The notes below the pieces were generated by a model. That model saw only the letters and a program-made list of their open reading frames with translations. It did not search any database and was not told the DNA's origin. Below, one piece after another: positions 41,790 through 49,903 of a stretch of DNA of 64,000 nucleotides (its first letter is position 1; each line of letters begins with the position of its first letter). The translations under genes and the position numbers were made by a program. The stretch is from Paenarthrobacter aurescens (GTDB lineage: Bacteria; Actinomycetota; Actinomycetes; Actinomycetales; Micrococcaceae), in assembly GCF_041549525.1 (NCBI RefSeq), contig NZ_CP157456.1:3286001-3350000 (forward strand). Direction: 5' to 3'.

Positions 41790-42752
41790 GTGAACAACCA
41801 ACTCCCTGCCAAGGTTTCCGACGTCTTTGACCCCTCACGCTGGCGCACCGTTTCCGGCTTCGACGACTTCAAGGACATGACGTACCACCGGCAGGTTGAG
41901 CGTTCAACAGACGGCACAGTCAAGGACCTCCCCACGGTGCGCATCGCCTTCAACCGCCCCGAGGTCCGCAACGCCTTCCGCCCGGGCACGGTGGACGAGC
42001 TCTACCGCGCCATGGACCATGCCCGCATGACCCCGGACGTCGCCACGGTGCTGCTCACCGGTAACGGGCCATCGGAAAAAGATGGCGGACACTCGTTCTG
42101 CTCAGGCGGAGACCAGCGGATCCGGGGACGCGACGGCTACCGCTACCAAGTAGAAGGTGCTGCTGGGGACTCCGCTGAATTTATCGACCCCGCCCGCGCG
42201 GGCCGGCTCCACATTCTGGAAGTCCAGCGGCTCATGCGCACCATGCCCAAGGTGGTCATCGCCGTCGTGAACGGTTGGGCGGCCGGCGGCGGCCACTCGC
42301 TGCACGTCGTCAGCGACCTCACCATCGCCTCCCGCGAGCACGGCAAGTTCAAGCAGACGGACGCAACGGTGGGAAGTTTCGACGCCGGATACGGCTCTGC
42401 GCTGCTGGCCCGCCAGATCGGCCAAAAAGCCGCGCGGGAGATCTTCTTCCTGGCCCGTGAGTACTCCGCCGAGGACATGGTCCGGATGGGCGCCGTGAAT
42501 GAGGCCGTGGACCACGCCCGGTTGGAAGAAGTAGCCCTGGAGTACGCCGCGGACATCGCCCGCCAGTCACCGCAGGCAATCCGGATGCTCAAGTTTGCCT
42601 TCAACCTTGCCGACGACGGCCTCGCCGGGCAGCAGGTATTCGCCGGCGAAGCCACCCGCCTGGCGTACATGACGGACGAGGCCGTGGAGGGCAAAGAAGC
42701 GTTCCTCCAAAAGCGCGACCCCGACTGGTCCAACTTCCCGTACTACTTCTAG
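41790..42752 (+). CDS. menB: 1,4-dihydroxy-2-naphthoyl-CoA synthase MenB
   Basis: 320 residues from GTG 41790. Crotonase fold with RIAFNRPEVRNAFRPGTVDEL, FCSGGDQRIRGRDGYRY, and VNGWAAGGGHSLHVVSDLT. The C-terminal QKRDPDWSNFPYYF is highly typical of MenB. It closes the second ring of naphthoate from o-succinylbenzoyl-CoA, a central menaquinone step. It is followed 8 nt later by menE. Confidence 0.95.
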   Translation: MNNQLPAKVSDVFDPSRWRTVSGFDDFKDMTYHRQVERSTDGTVKDLPTVRIAFNRPEVRNAFRPGTVDELYRAMDHARMTPDVATVLLTGNGPSEKDGGHSFCSGGDQRIRGRDGYRYQVEGAAGDSAEFIDPARAGRLHILEVQRLMRTMPKVVIAVVNGWAAGGGHSLHVVSDLTIASREHGKFKQTDATVGSFDAGYGSALLARQIGQKAAREIFFLAREYSAEDMVRMGAVNEAVDHARLEEVALEYAADIARQSPQAIRMLKFAFNLADDGLAGQQVFAGEATRLAYMTDEAVEGKEAFLQKRDPDWSNFPYYF

Positions 42753-42760
42753 GACCTGTT

Positions 42761-43900
42761 GTGAACATCGATCCCGTACTCAAAGCCCTGATGGCTGCCC
42801 TCCATGGCGAGGGCCCCGCCGTCGAAATCGTGGTGGACGAAACCGGTGAGCCGCAGGCGGTCCCGGTGGAGACCGGCGTCGAGGAGGCAGCCGTGGTGGT
42901 CCGCACCTCCGGCTCCACGGGCACGCCCAAGGCAACCATCCTCACCGTTGACGCCCTCGCCGCGTCCTCGGTGTCCACCGCCATGGCACTGCGCGGCGAA
43001 GGCCAATGGCTGCTGGCACTCCCGCTGCAGTACGTGGCCGGCGTCCAGGTGCTGGTCCGCTCCCTCTACGCGGGCACACGCCCTTGGGTGGTGGACCAGT
43101 CCAACGGCTTCACGCCGGAAGCTTTCACCGCAGCTGCCGAGGAACTCACGGACAAGATCCGCTTCACCTCATTGGTTCCTACGCAGCTGCAACGGCTGTT
43201 GGACTCCCCCGCACCGGAAACCCTGGCAGTGCTGCGTCGCTTCGATGCGATTCTGCTGGGCGGCGCTCCCGCTTCTGCTGAACTCCTTGCCACCGCCCAC
43301 GCCCAGGGTCTGAAGCTGGTGACCACCTACGGCTCCGCCGAGACCTGCGGCGGGTGCGTTTACGACGGCCAGCCGCTGGACGGCGTCGAGGTCCGGATTG
43401 GCGAGGGCGAGCTGGAAGGCCGCATCCTGCTGGGCGGAGACACCGTGGCCGCGGGTTACCTGGATGCTGCCCGGGCTTCCAAAGCCGCGTTCTTCGAAGA
43501 AGACGGGGTTCGCTGGTACGTCACCGGCGATCTCGGCGAGTTGTCCGACGACGGCAAACTCACCGTGCTGGGACGCGCTGACGACGTCATCATCACCGGC
43601 GGCGTCAAAGCCTCCGCCGCGTACATCCAAAGCAAGCTGGAAGAGCTCGACGGCGTCACTGCGGCTTTCGTAACCGGCGTACCGTCCCGCGAGTGGGGCC
43701 AGGCCGTGGCGGCCTACGTTGCCGTGACAGATCCTTCGCCCGAAGGCTTGAAGGGTTTCACAACCCGCCGCGAGGAAGCACTGGGTGTCCTGGCGCCCAA
43801 GACGGTGTTGGCTGATAAGGAGTTGCCCATGCTCCCCAACGGAAAACCGGACCGCATGGCCATGATTGACCTGCTTTCCAATCTGCATCAGGGACAATAG
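42761..43900 (+). CDS. menE: o-succinylbenzoate-CoA ligase MenE
   Basis: 379 residues from GTG 42761, the short length usual for actinobacterial MenE. The AMP-binding loop is VRTSGSTGTPKATILT, followed by TTYGSAETCGGCVYDG and the hinge DLGELSDDGKLTVLGRADD. The C-terminal Lys is in MLPNGKPDR. It activates o-succinylbenzoate with ATP and CoA for MenB. Gene order menB-menE-menA is characteristic. Confidence 0.93.
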   Translation: MNIDPVLKALMAALHGEGPAVEIVVDETGEPQAVPVETGVEEAAVVVRTSGSTGTPKATILTVDALAASSVSTAMALRGEGQWLLALPLQYVAGVQVLVRSLYAGTRPWVVDQSNGFTPEAFTAAAEELTDKIRFTSLVPTQLQRLLDSPAPETLAVLRRFDAILLGGAPASAELLATAHAQGLKLVTTYGSAETCGGCVYDGQPLDGVEVRIGEGELEGRILLGGDTVAAGYLDAARASKAAFFEEDGVRWYVTGDLGELSDDGKLTVLGRADDVIITGGVKASAAYIQSKLEELDGVTAAFVTGVPSREWGQAVAAYVAVTDPSPEGLKGFTTRREEALGVLAPKTVLADKELPMLPNGKPDRMAMIDLLSNLHQGQ

Positions 43901-43959
43901 ACAAGTTCTCCTCCCGAGCCTGACTAAAGATCAACCGCGAAATACACGAGGTACTGCAC

Positions 43960-44841
43960 GTGGCGACAGCTGCACAATGGATTCAAGGAGCCCGGCTCCG
44001 CACACTGCCCGCGGCCATCGCGCCGGTCCTCATCGGTTCGGCAGCGGCGTACGAGCTCCAGGCTTTCCGGCTGCCCAATGCCATCCTGGCTGCACTTGTG
44101 GCGCTCCTGCTCCAGATCGGCGTGAACTACGCCAACGACTACTCCGATGGCATCCGCGGCACGGACGAGGACCGCGTAGGTCCCCTCCGTTTGGTTGGCT
44201 CCGGCGCGGCAAAACCGGAACAGGTCAAATGGGCAGCCTTCGCCTTGTTCGGGGCGGCGATGATTTGCGGCCTGATCCTGGTGATCATCACCCAGACCTG
44301 GTGGCTGATCCTGGTGGGCATCGGCTGTGTGCTGGCGGCATGGGGCTACACCGGCGGCAAGAATCCCTACGGTTACCTGGGCCTGGGTGACGTCTTCGTG
44401 TTCGTGTTCTTCGGACTGGTGGCCACGCTGGGAACTACCTACACCCAAGCCGGACAGGTCAGCCTCGCAGCGGTGGTTGGTGCGATTGGCACGGGGCTCA
44501 TCGCGTGCGCATTGCTGATGGCCAACAACGTCCGGGACATCCCCACGGACGCTGCCGCCGGGAAGCGCACCCTGGCGGTGCGGCTTGGAGACCGGCACGC
44601 CCGTGAAAGCTACGTGCTGATGCTGGCCGTGGCCATTCTGCTGGTGATCGTCCTGGCGCCCACCAAACCGTGGATGCTCATTGTCCTGCTGCTGATCCCG
44701 GCATGCCTCATGCCCGCATGGCTCATGGTGAACGGCAAGAAGCGCAAGAGTCTCATTCCGGTACTCAAGCAGACGGGCCTGATCAACCTCGGCTACAGCG
44801 TGCTGTTCTCGCTGGGTCTGATCCTGAGCCGCGGCTTCTAA
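43960..44841 (+). CDS. menA: 1,4-dihydroxy-2-naphthoate polyprenyltransferase MenA
   Basis: 293 residues from GTG 43960. A UbiA-superfamily membrane enzyme with eight to nine hydrophobic segments. The first Asp-rich motif is NYANDYSDGIRGTDEDRVGPLRL and the second is NNVRDIPTDAAAGKRTLAVRLGDRHAR; both bind Mg-prenyl diphosphate. It attaches the isoprenoid chain to dihydroxynaphthoate, giving demethylmenaquinol. The gene ends into the second long hairpin. Confidence 0.94.
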   Translation: MATAAQWIQGARLRTLPAAIAPVLIGSAAAYELQAFRLPNAILAALVALLLQIGVNYANDYSDGIRGTDEDRVGPLRLVGSGAAKPEQVKWAAFALFGAAMICGLILVIITQTWWLILVGIGCVLAAWGYTGGKNPYGYLGLGDVFVFVFFGLVATLGTTYTQAGQVSLAAVVGAIGTGLIACALLMANNVRDIPTDAAAGKRTLAVRLGDRHARESYVLMLAVAILLVIVLAPTKPWMLIVLLLIPACLMPAWLMVNGKKRKSLIPVLKQTGLINLGYSVLFSLGLILSRGF

Positions 44842-44854
44842 GCTCTACTCATCC

Positions 44855-44917
44855 GAGTTTTTGTACAGCTAACGCCCCTAAGAAGCCTTCTTGGGGGCGT
44901 TAGCTGTACAAAAACTC
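44855..44917. terminator. 63-bp hairpin between menA and the DUF4229 gene
   Basis: 30-bp arms (44855-44884 and 44888-44917, loop GCC) with one G-U wobble. It starts GAGTTTTTGTACAGCTAACG. The outer 16 bp of the arms match the hairpin at 6397-6459 exactly. Between two convergent genes, it is a likely bidirectional terminator. Confidence 0.85.
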
Positions 44918-44929
44918 GTGCCGGAGACC

Positions 44930-45241
44930 TTAGACGGTGCCGGGGCGTTTGTCGTTGTTGACGGCGATGTCCGGGTTTTTCTCCACCAGGCCGTCCTCGG
45001 CAGCGGCGTCTTCAACCTCACCGGCGGTGCGGATGGGCTTGGCCCGCCCGGAGAAACGTTCGCGCATGGCCGCAGTGGCGGCATCGCGCTGTTTCTGGAA
45101 GAAAAGATAGCTGATAGCGAACGAGATGAGCCCGGCGAAGACCACGGCCAGGACCCATCCAACGCCCAAAAAGGCGAACAGCACGAACAATGGCACGAAC
45201 AGCACCAGACGGATAAGGGAATACTTCAGGAAAGCCACCAT
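44930..45241 (-). CDS. DUF4229 small membrane protein
   Basis: 103 residues with two N-terminal hydrophobic helices (LIRLVLFVPLFVLFAFLG and VLAVVFAGLISFAISYLFF), then a charged cytosolic tail (RDAATAAMRERFSGRAKPIR). It matches the DUF4229 family, which often sits beside menA in actinobacteria. Function unknown. It is convergent with menA across the hairpin and diverges from the PLDc_N protein. Confidence 0.82.
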   Translation of the reverse strand: MVAFLKYSLIRLVLFVPLFVLFAFLGVGWVLAVVFAGLISFAISYLFFQKQRDAATAAMRERFSGRAKPIRTAGEVEDAAAEDGLVEKNPDIAVNNDKRPGTV

Positions 45242-45328
45242 CCAAGTTTAGCCGCCCGGATGGTTGCACTCTGATCACAGCCGGAGGAGGGCGTCCAGTG
45301 ATTGGCTTACGGCGACTAGACTTGGTGC

Positions 45329-45769
45329 ATGCTCCGGGTTGTAGGCGTCGTTATTGTTCTGGTCATCTTTGTCTATGCCCTGGTGGACGTCATCCGCACC
45401 GACGGACACCAGACACGCGGCATCTCCAAGCCCGCGTGGATCATAGTGATGATCGTCCTGCCGCTGCTGGGTGCAATCCTGTGGTTCATCTTCGGCCGGC
45501 CGTACAACAAACCCACGCCCAAACCCGTACGCCGCCAGCCCACGGCCCCGGATGACGACCCCGAATTTCTCCGCAATTTGGAGACCCGCCGCCGTAACCA
45601 GGCCGAAGACGAGCGCCTGAAGAAGCTCAAAGCTGAACTGGAAGCCAAGGAACGCGATTCCGGAGAGAAGCCTGCCGACGGCAGTGCTGAGCCCGAAAAC
45701 AACGGATTCAAGTCCGGTGATGCCAAGCGCAACGAGCCGGATCCCCATGATACGGACGAGCTGAAGTAG
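45329..45769 (+). CDS. PLDc_N domain membrane protein
   Basis: 146 residues. Two hydrophobic segments (VVGVVIVLVIFVYALVDVI and IIVMIVLPLLGAILWFIFGRPY) with the PLDc_N pattern, the domain that precedes cardiolipin synthase-like enzymes, but with no phospholipase HKD motif. The remaining ~75 residues are highly charged with a coiled-coil stretch (NLETRRRNQAEDERLKKLKAELEAKERD). Function unknown; proposed membrane anchor. 5 nt before the next gene. Confidence 0.8.
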   Translation: MLRVVGVVIVLVIFVYALVDVIRTDGHQTRGISKPAWIIVMIVLPLLGAILWFIFGRPYNKPTPKPVRRQPTAPDDDPEFLRNLETRRRNQAEDERLKKLKAELEAKERDSGEKPADGSAEPENNGFKSGDAKRNEPDPHDTDELK

Positions 45770-45774
45770 GAAAC

Positions 45775-46377
45775 ATGGCCCAGCAAGCTGATGGATCACG
45801 GAAGACACCCCCCTCCACGCCATCAGTCAGCGGGCCCGCATCATCTTCCCCACCACCACCCCGCCCCGGCATTTCCCTCTCCACGCCCCCGCCCATAGCC
45901 GCGGTACCCAAACCTCCGGCACCCGCGAGGGTCTCCCGGTCCTTGTGGGTAGCGAGTTTCCTGGCCGGGATCGCCGTAGTGGCCACTGGCTTTCTGGGCC
46001 GTGACTCACACTTCGAACGCCTGAAGGGCGTTATAGGGGGTATGGTTCCTGACGGCGACGCCGACGCTCTGGAAGGGACCACCGCCGTCGTATTCCTGGG
46101 AAGTCTCACCATGCTGGCGCTGGTGATAGCCATGGAAGCGATCCTGCTGGCGGTCGTGTTCAAGCGCCGTGTCTGGGCCCGCTGGGCTCTGGCCCCACTG
46201 GTCCTCCTGCACGCCGTAGTCACCGTGATCACGGCCGACTTCGTGGTGGCGCCCGGAGCCGACGGCATCCTGACAACGGTGCTGTTGGCAGCCCAGTTCA
46301 TCCTCGCCGCCGCCGGGCTGATCTTCTTGTTCCTTCCGGCAACCACCACCTGGCTGCTCAGCGAACGGGTGGCTTAG
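45775..46377 (+). CDS. Hypothetical membrane protein
   Basis: 200 residues. A Pro/Ser-rich cytosolic start of about 50 residues (STPSVSGPASSSPPPPRPG) precedes four hydrophobic segments. I do not recognise the family. It follows the PLDc_N gene by 5 nt, so the pair is probably co-transcribed. It is convergent with iniC. Function unknown. Confidence 0.65.
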   Translation: MAQQADGSRKTPPSTPSVSGPASSSPPPPRPGISLSTPPPIAAVPKPPAPARVSRSLWVASFLAGIAVVATGFLGRDSHFERLKGVIGGMVPDGDADALEGTTAVVFLGSLTMLALVIAMEAILLAVVFKRRVWARWALAPLVLLHAVVTVITADFVVAPGADGILTTVLLAAQFILAAAGLIFLFLPATTTWLLSERVA

Positions 46378-46399
46378 CGGCCGGGTTGTCTTTAAACTT

Positions 46400-47884
46400 T
46401 TATCTGCCGGCGGGAAGGGCCGAATAAGCAGCCAGTATGCCTTCGCAGCTGCGAAGGACCACGCGGCAGGCATCCAGCGCGGCCGGCTCCGTGAGCGGGT
46501 TCTCCGCCATCAGACGCCAGCGGTTCAAGCACAGCCGCGCCGCCTCAGTGATGTGTTCCGGGGTTGCCTCCGCATCCAAGCCCAAGCGAAGTGGGGCGGT
46601 GCTCCCCCGGCCGCCCACCAGTTGCTCGGCCTCCGCAGTCAGCTCCGGGGTCAAACTCAGGCCTCCCGTCCGGAGCGTTGCGAGGAGTTTCAGTTCCCGG
46701 AACTCGTGGGCGCTGGCTTGGAGTTTCTCCAAGTCTGCTTCCAGCGCCAAAGCGTGCTCCCGCGGCGAACCGCGCAACAAGGCTTCCAAACCCACGACGG
46801 CGGCACGAGCCTTGAGCGCGTCAGCCCGCGTTTGGAACAAGGAGCTGATATTGCTGAGCAACTGCCCGAGTCCACTGCGCCGTGCCAGCTCATGGGCCAG
46901 CTCCGTGGGATTGCTGATCCCGCCCCGGATCAGGGCAACTCCAAGACGGATGCCGAACAGTCCGAACCTTTGTACCAGCGACGCCTTGGCATCACTGCCA
47001 AGCCCGGCGGGCTCTGCTGCGCGGATAAAAAGGTTCGCTGAGAGCATCAGCCGCTCCCGTTGCTTCCTGTCCATCTGCGCCAGGACCTGCATGGCCTCAA
47101 AGTCCGTTTGCCGCATGGTCCGCGCGCTTTGCGCCAGCAGACCGGCAACCGGGACAACACCCAAGGCAAGCGGCCTGAGGTTCTGGTCCCGGCTGTACCT
47201 CTCGGCGATCACGGCTGCGGAGATGAGGGAATCGATCCTGCCTGCACCGATCTCGTCCGCCCTGGACAGGACCGCCAACGCATTCACGGTTCCGGATTTA
47301 CCCGCAGCTGTGTCCTTGAAGGACTCCAGGAACCTGAGATCCGAGGCGTGAAGATGGCGCAGGAGGTAGATGACGGCGTCGGCCGCCATAGGGGTGTCTT
47401 CGGGGAGGAGGAATTCTGTGGACCGTCCTGAGACGTCCTGTGACAACGAGTCAATCCCCGGGGTGTCGATCAGCGTCAGATCCCTCAGACCGGCAGCCGG
47501 CCAATCAACCACCAGGCGTTCCACGTCCTCGGCCCGAACATCACCGAGGTTGAAGACCAGGCGTCCGTCCGCACGGGCAACGGGCAGCGCCTGCGGCTCT
47601 CCCAGGATGGGATGGAGCGTGATCCTTGGGGTGTGCCCGTGGCGGTACCAAGTGACTATCCGCGTGCATTCCCCGGCGTCAGTGGGGGCGATCTCCTCGC
47701 CGATGATTGCATTGAGCAGCGTGGATTTTCCGGCCTTCACCATTCCGGCCACGGCTATCCGTAAAGGCCCTTCCAACCTGCCCTGCAGATCATCCACCAC
47801 TGCCAGCGCCGCTGCGTCGTGTTGGAAGACCTCCCTTGCTCGCCGGAGCAGCTGGGAGGCGCCTGCGATGCCCGGGTCCATCAT
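46400..47884 (-). CDS. iniC: IniC-type dynamin-like GTPase
   Basis: 494 residues. G1 is GMVKAGKSTLLNAI, G3 is LIDTPGIDSLS and G4 is VLSRADE; the G-domain covers about residues 40-250. The helical remainder (~280-490) is dynamin-like with no clear long membrane segment. Mycobacterial IniC is a partner of IniA in the isoniazid-inducible operon. Its start overlaps the iniA stop by 4 nt, so both are made together. The gene name is assigned from the iniB-iniA-iniC order and the GTPase type, not by alignment. Confidence 0.8.
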   Translation of the reverse strand: MMDPGIAGASQLLRRAREVFQHDAAALAVVDDLQGRLEGPLRIAVAGMVKAGKSTLLNAIIGEEIAPTDAGECTRIVTWYRHGHTPRITLHPILGEPQALPVARADGRLVFNLGDVRAEDVERLVVDWPAAGLRDLTLIDTPGIDSLSQDVSGRSTEFLLPEDTPMAADAVIYLLRHLHASDLRFLESFKDTAAGKSGTVNALAVLSRADEIGAGRIDSLISAAVIAERYSRDQNLRPLALGVVPVAGLLAQSARTMRQTDFEAMQVLAQMDRKQRERLMLSANLFIRAAEPAGLGSDAKASLVQRFGLFGIRLGVALIRGGISNPTELAHELARRSGLGQLLSNISSLFQTRADALKARAAVVGLEALLRGSPREHALALEADLEKLQASAHEFRELKLLATLRTGGLSLTPELTAEAEQLVGGRGSTAPLRLGLDAEATPEHITEAARLCLNRWRLMAENPLTEPAALDACRVVLRSCEGILAAYSALPAGR

Positions 47885-49767
47885 CCTGCCGGGACCGCCG
47901 AGGACTTGGTGGGGGCTGCTTCCGGACTTGCGTGCGGATCCTGGTGCAGCTGCTGCGCGGCTTTGGCCAAAGCATCTACTGCTTTGAGCTGGTTCCGTAT
48001 CTCCTTGATTCTCATGTCCCTTTCCACCGCGTAAGTGGCTGCGGCTTTCTGTGCAGCCGCCACGGATTCCGTGAGAGAACGGTGGTGTTCCTCAGCGATC
48101 TCCGTGAAGTGGTCCCGTGTGGCCCGCTGGACCATCCGCAGCCTGTCCTTGAGCTGCTTACCCACTTGGAACACAACATCGTCCACGTGTTTCCGGACCA
48201 GCACTTTGGCTTCTGATTGCCGCTGCTTCAGGCGCGCTTCTTTATCTTCCCTGTACGCTTTGCGTCCCAGCATCAGGCCGGCTCCCACGGACAGGGGGTT
48301 AATCAGGGCCATCCCAAAGATGCCTGTCAGCAGGCCAAACATCAGCACACCGCCGTAGGACCCTCGCATGCCGATCAGGATCTTCTGCATGGGCCCAAGC
48401 CTGCCGTCTTCCATGTGCTGGATGTCCGCTACGGGATCCAGAACACCGCCGGTATCTGCAACTTTCAGGGCGGGAAGGGCCACCACTTCTTCGGAGAAGT
48501 GCTCTGCAACCTGGGCGGCCAACCATTGGGAACGTTCGCTGGTCCACACGAAAGTGTCCGACACCGCCGCTGCCGTGCTCTGTTCCAGCCATTGCGTGAA
48601 CTGCTCCCAGGCGGGTCCCGGATCACCTTGGTCTATGGCAATCTCGGCTTCGCGTTGGATCCTTCGCAACCTGTCCCTCAGGTCATACTCCATGTCTGCG
48701 ATCAGGTCCCCGATGCCGTCGTTGAGTGTTATCTGCCAACGGGCGGAGCGTTTTCGCAGCGAGTCTGCGTCTTCCTTCGCTGCATTCAGGCCGGCGATCA
48801 TCTGCGGTGTACCGGCCGGATTCTCCAGCGCTTCAAGTTCTGACTGAAGGGCCAACCTGAGGTTCTCGGAAACGGACAAGAGGTCGTTGCTGACAGATCT
48901 GCGCTGAATTCTTGCCGCGCCGCCCACAATGTTGTTCCTCAGGTGGGCGATCAGCGCAGGAAACCCTGATTCGGTATTCAGTTCCGGATCCTGCAAGCGT
49001 GCGGCGTGGAGCCGCAGTTCCGAGGACACCGGGAACAGCGGAATATCGGGGCCCACTCCAGCCAGGTGCCGTTGGTCCAGCTCAGCGATCTGGCGCCAGC
49101 TGGGATAGAGATCTGTTTTGGACAGTACGCACAGGACATTGGGGCTGATGCGCATGGCCTGCCGCAGGAACCGCATTTCAGGTTCGGTGTACTCCTGCGA
49201 GGCGTCGGAAACGAACACCATGGCGTGAGCTGATGGCAGGGCAGTCAACGTGGTCAGGGTGTGGGTTGAGCCCAGTCCCCCAACGCCCGGGGAATCAACT
49301 ATTGTCAGTCCACCCGCCAGCAATTTCCGCGGCAACGCAACCTCGGCAGCCACAATGTTCTTCTTGTTGCCGGGGTTGCCCTTTTCCGACACGTACTCCG
49401 CGAGCTGATCCAGATGCACCGGGTGGCGTTCCAGCCTGCTCTCCGGCGCGTTCGTCTCTCCTTCGGTGGCCGACGCGCCGCTGTGCTGAACGGGAACCAG
49501 GACAACTGCCGACGCCGGATCCCCCTGCCGTACCACGGTGGGTACGGAGGTGGCGATGTCGTCATCCACGGGGCAGACCGGTGCGTTCACCAGGGCGTTG
49601 ATGAGCTGGCTCTTACCCTGCTTGAACTCGCCCACCACCATCACCCGGACACTGGGATCGCTCAAGCGCGTGAGGGTATTTTCCAGTCGGCGCCGGAGGT
49701 CGTTCCTGTCCCCTGCCAGTGCCATTGCCTGCTCAACCAACGTAGTCATGGGTCCTGATTCGGTCAC
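47881..49767 (-). CDS. iniA: IniA-type dynamin-like GTPase
   Basis: 628 residues from GTG 49767 (AAGGA upstream). G1 is VVGEFKQGKSQLINAL, switch I contains IATSVPTVV, G3 is IVDSPGVGGLG and G4 is VLSKTDLYP. A hydrophobic hairpin near 470-502 (GVLMFGLLTGIFGMAL then VGAGLMLGRKAY) matches a membrane-inserting paddle of bacterial dynamins. M. tuberculosis IniA is a membrane-remodelling dynamin. It is expected to act at the cytoplasmic membrane with IniC. The last ~130 residues are helical and coiled-coil. Confidence 0.85.
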   Translation of the reverse strand: MTESGPMTTLVEQAMALAGDRNDLRRRLENTLTRLSDPSVRVMVVGEFKQGKSQLINALVNAPVCPVDDDIATSVPTVVRQGDPASAVVLVPVQHSGASATEGETNAPESRLERHPVHLDQLAEYVSEKGNPGNKKNIVAAEVALPRKLLAGGLTIVDSPGVGGLGSTHTLTTLTALPSAHAMVFVSDASQEYTEPEMRFLRQAMRISPNVLCVLSKTDLYPSWRQIAELDQRHLAGVGPDIPLFPVSSELRLHAARLQDPELNTESGFPALIAHLRNNIVGGAARIQRRSVSNDLLSVSENLRLALQSELEALENPAGTPQMIAGLNAAKEDADSLRKRSARWQITLNDGIGDLIADMEYDLRDRLRRIQREAEIAIDQGDPGPAWEQFTQWLEQSTAAAVSDTFVWTSERSQWLAAQVAEHFSEEVVALPALKVADTGGVLDPVADIQHMEDGRLGPMQKILIGMRGSYGGVLMFGLLTGIFGMALINPLSVGAGLMLGRKAYREDKEARLKQRQSEAKVLVRKHVDDVVFQVGKQLKDRLRMVQRATRDHFTEIAEEHHRSLTESVAAAQKAAATYAVERDMRIKEIRNQLKAVDALAKAAQQLHQDPHASPEAAPTKSSAVPAG

Positions 49768-49810
49768 CGTTTGTCCTTTGTTCCGGCTGCCTCGGCGTTG
49801 AGGCCACGAA

Positions 49811-49844
49811 GTGCCCGGCAGACGTTGTGGCGTCTGCCGGGCAC
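49811..49844. terminator. Strong hairpin between iniB and iniA
   Basis: Perfect 14-bp inverted repeat GTGCCCGGCAGACG (49811-49824) and its complement (49831-49844), loop TTGTGG. It lies 60 nt after the iniB stop and 44 nt before the iniA start. No T-run follows on the minus strand, so it may be a partial terminator, an attenuator or a stability element. Confidence 0.75.
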
Positions 49845-49903
49845 TGCTGGGGTGTTGGTCAACGCCGTGTCCTGGTGGTTACGACGTTCGGATTGTTCTG
49901 GTG

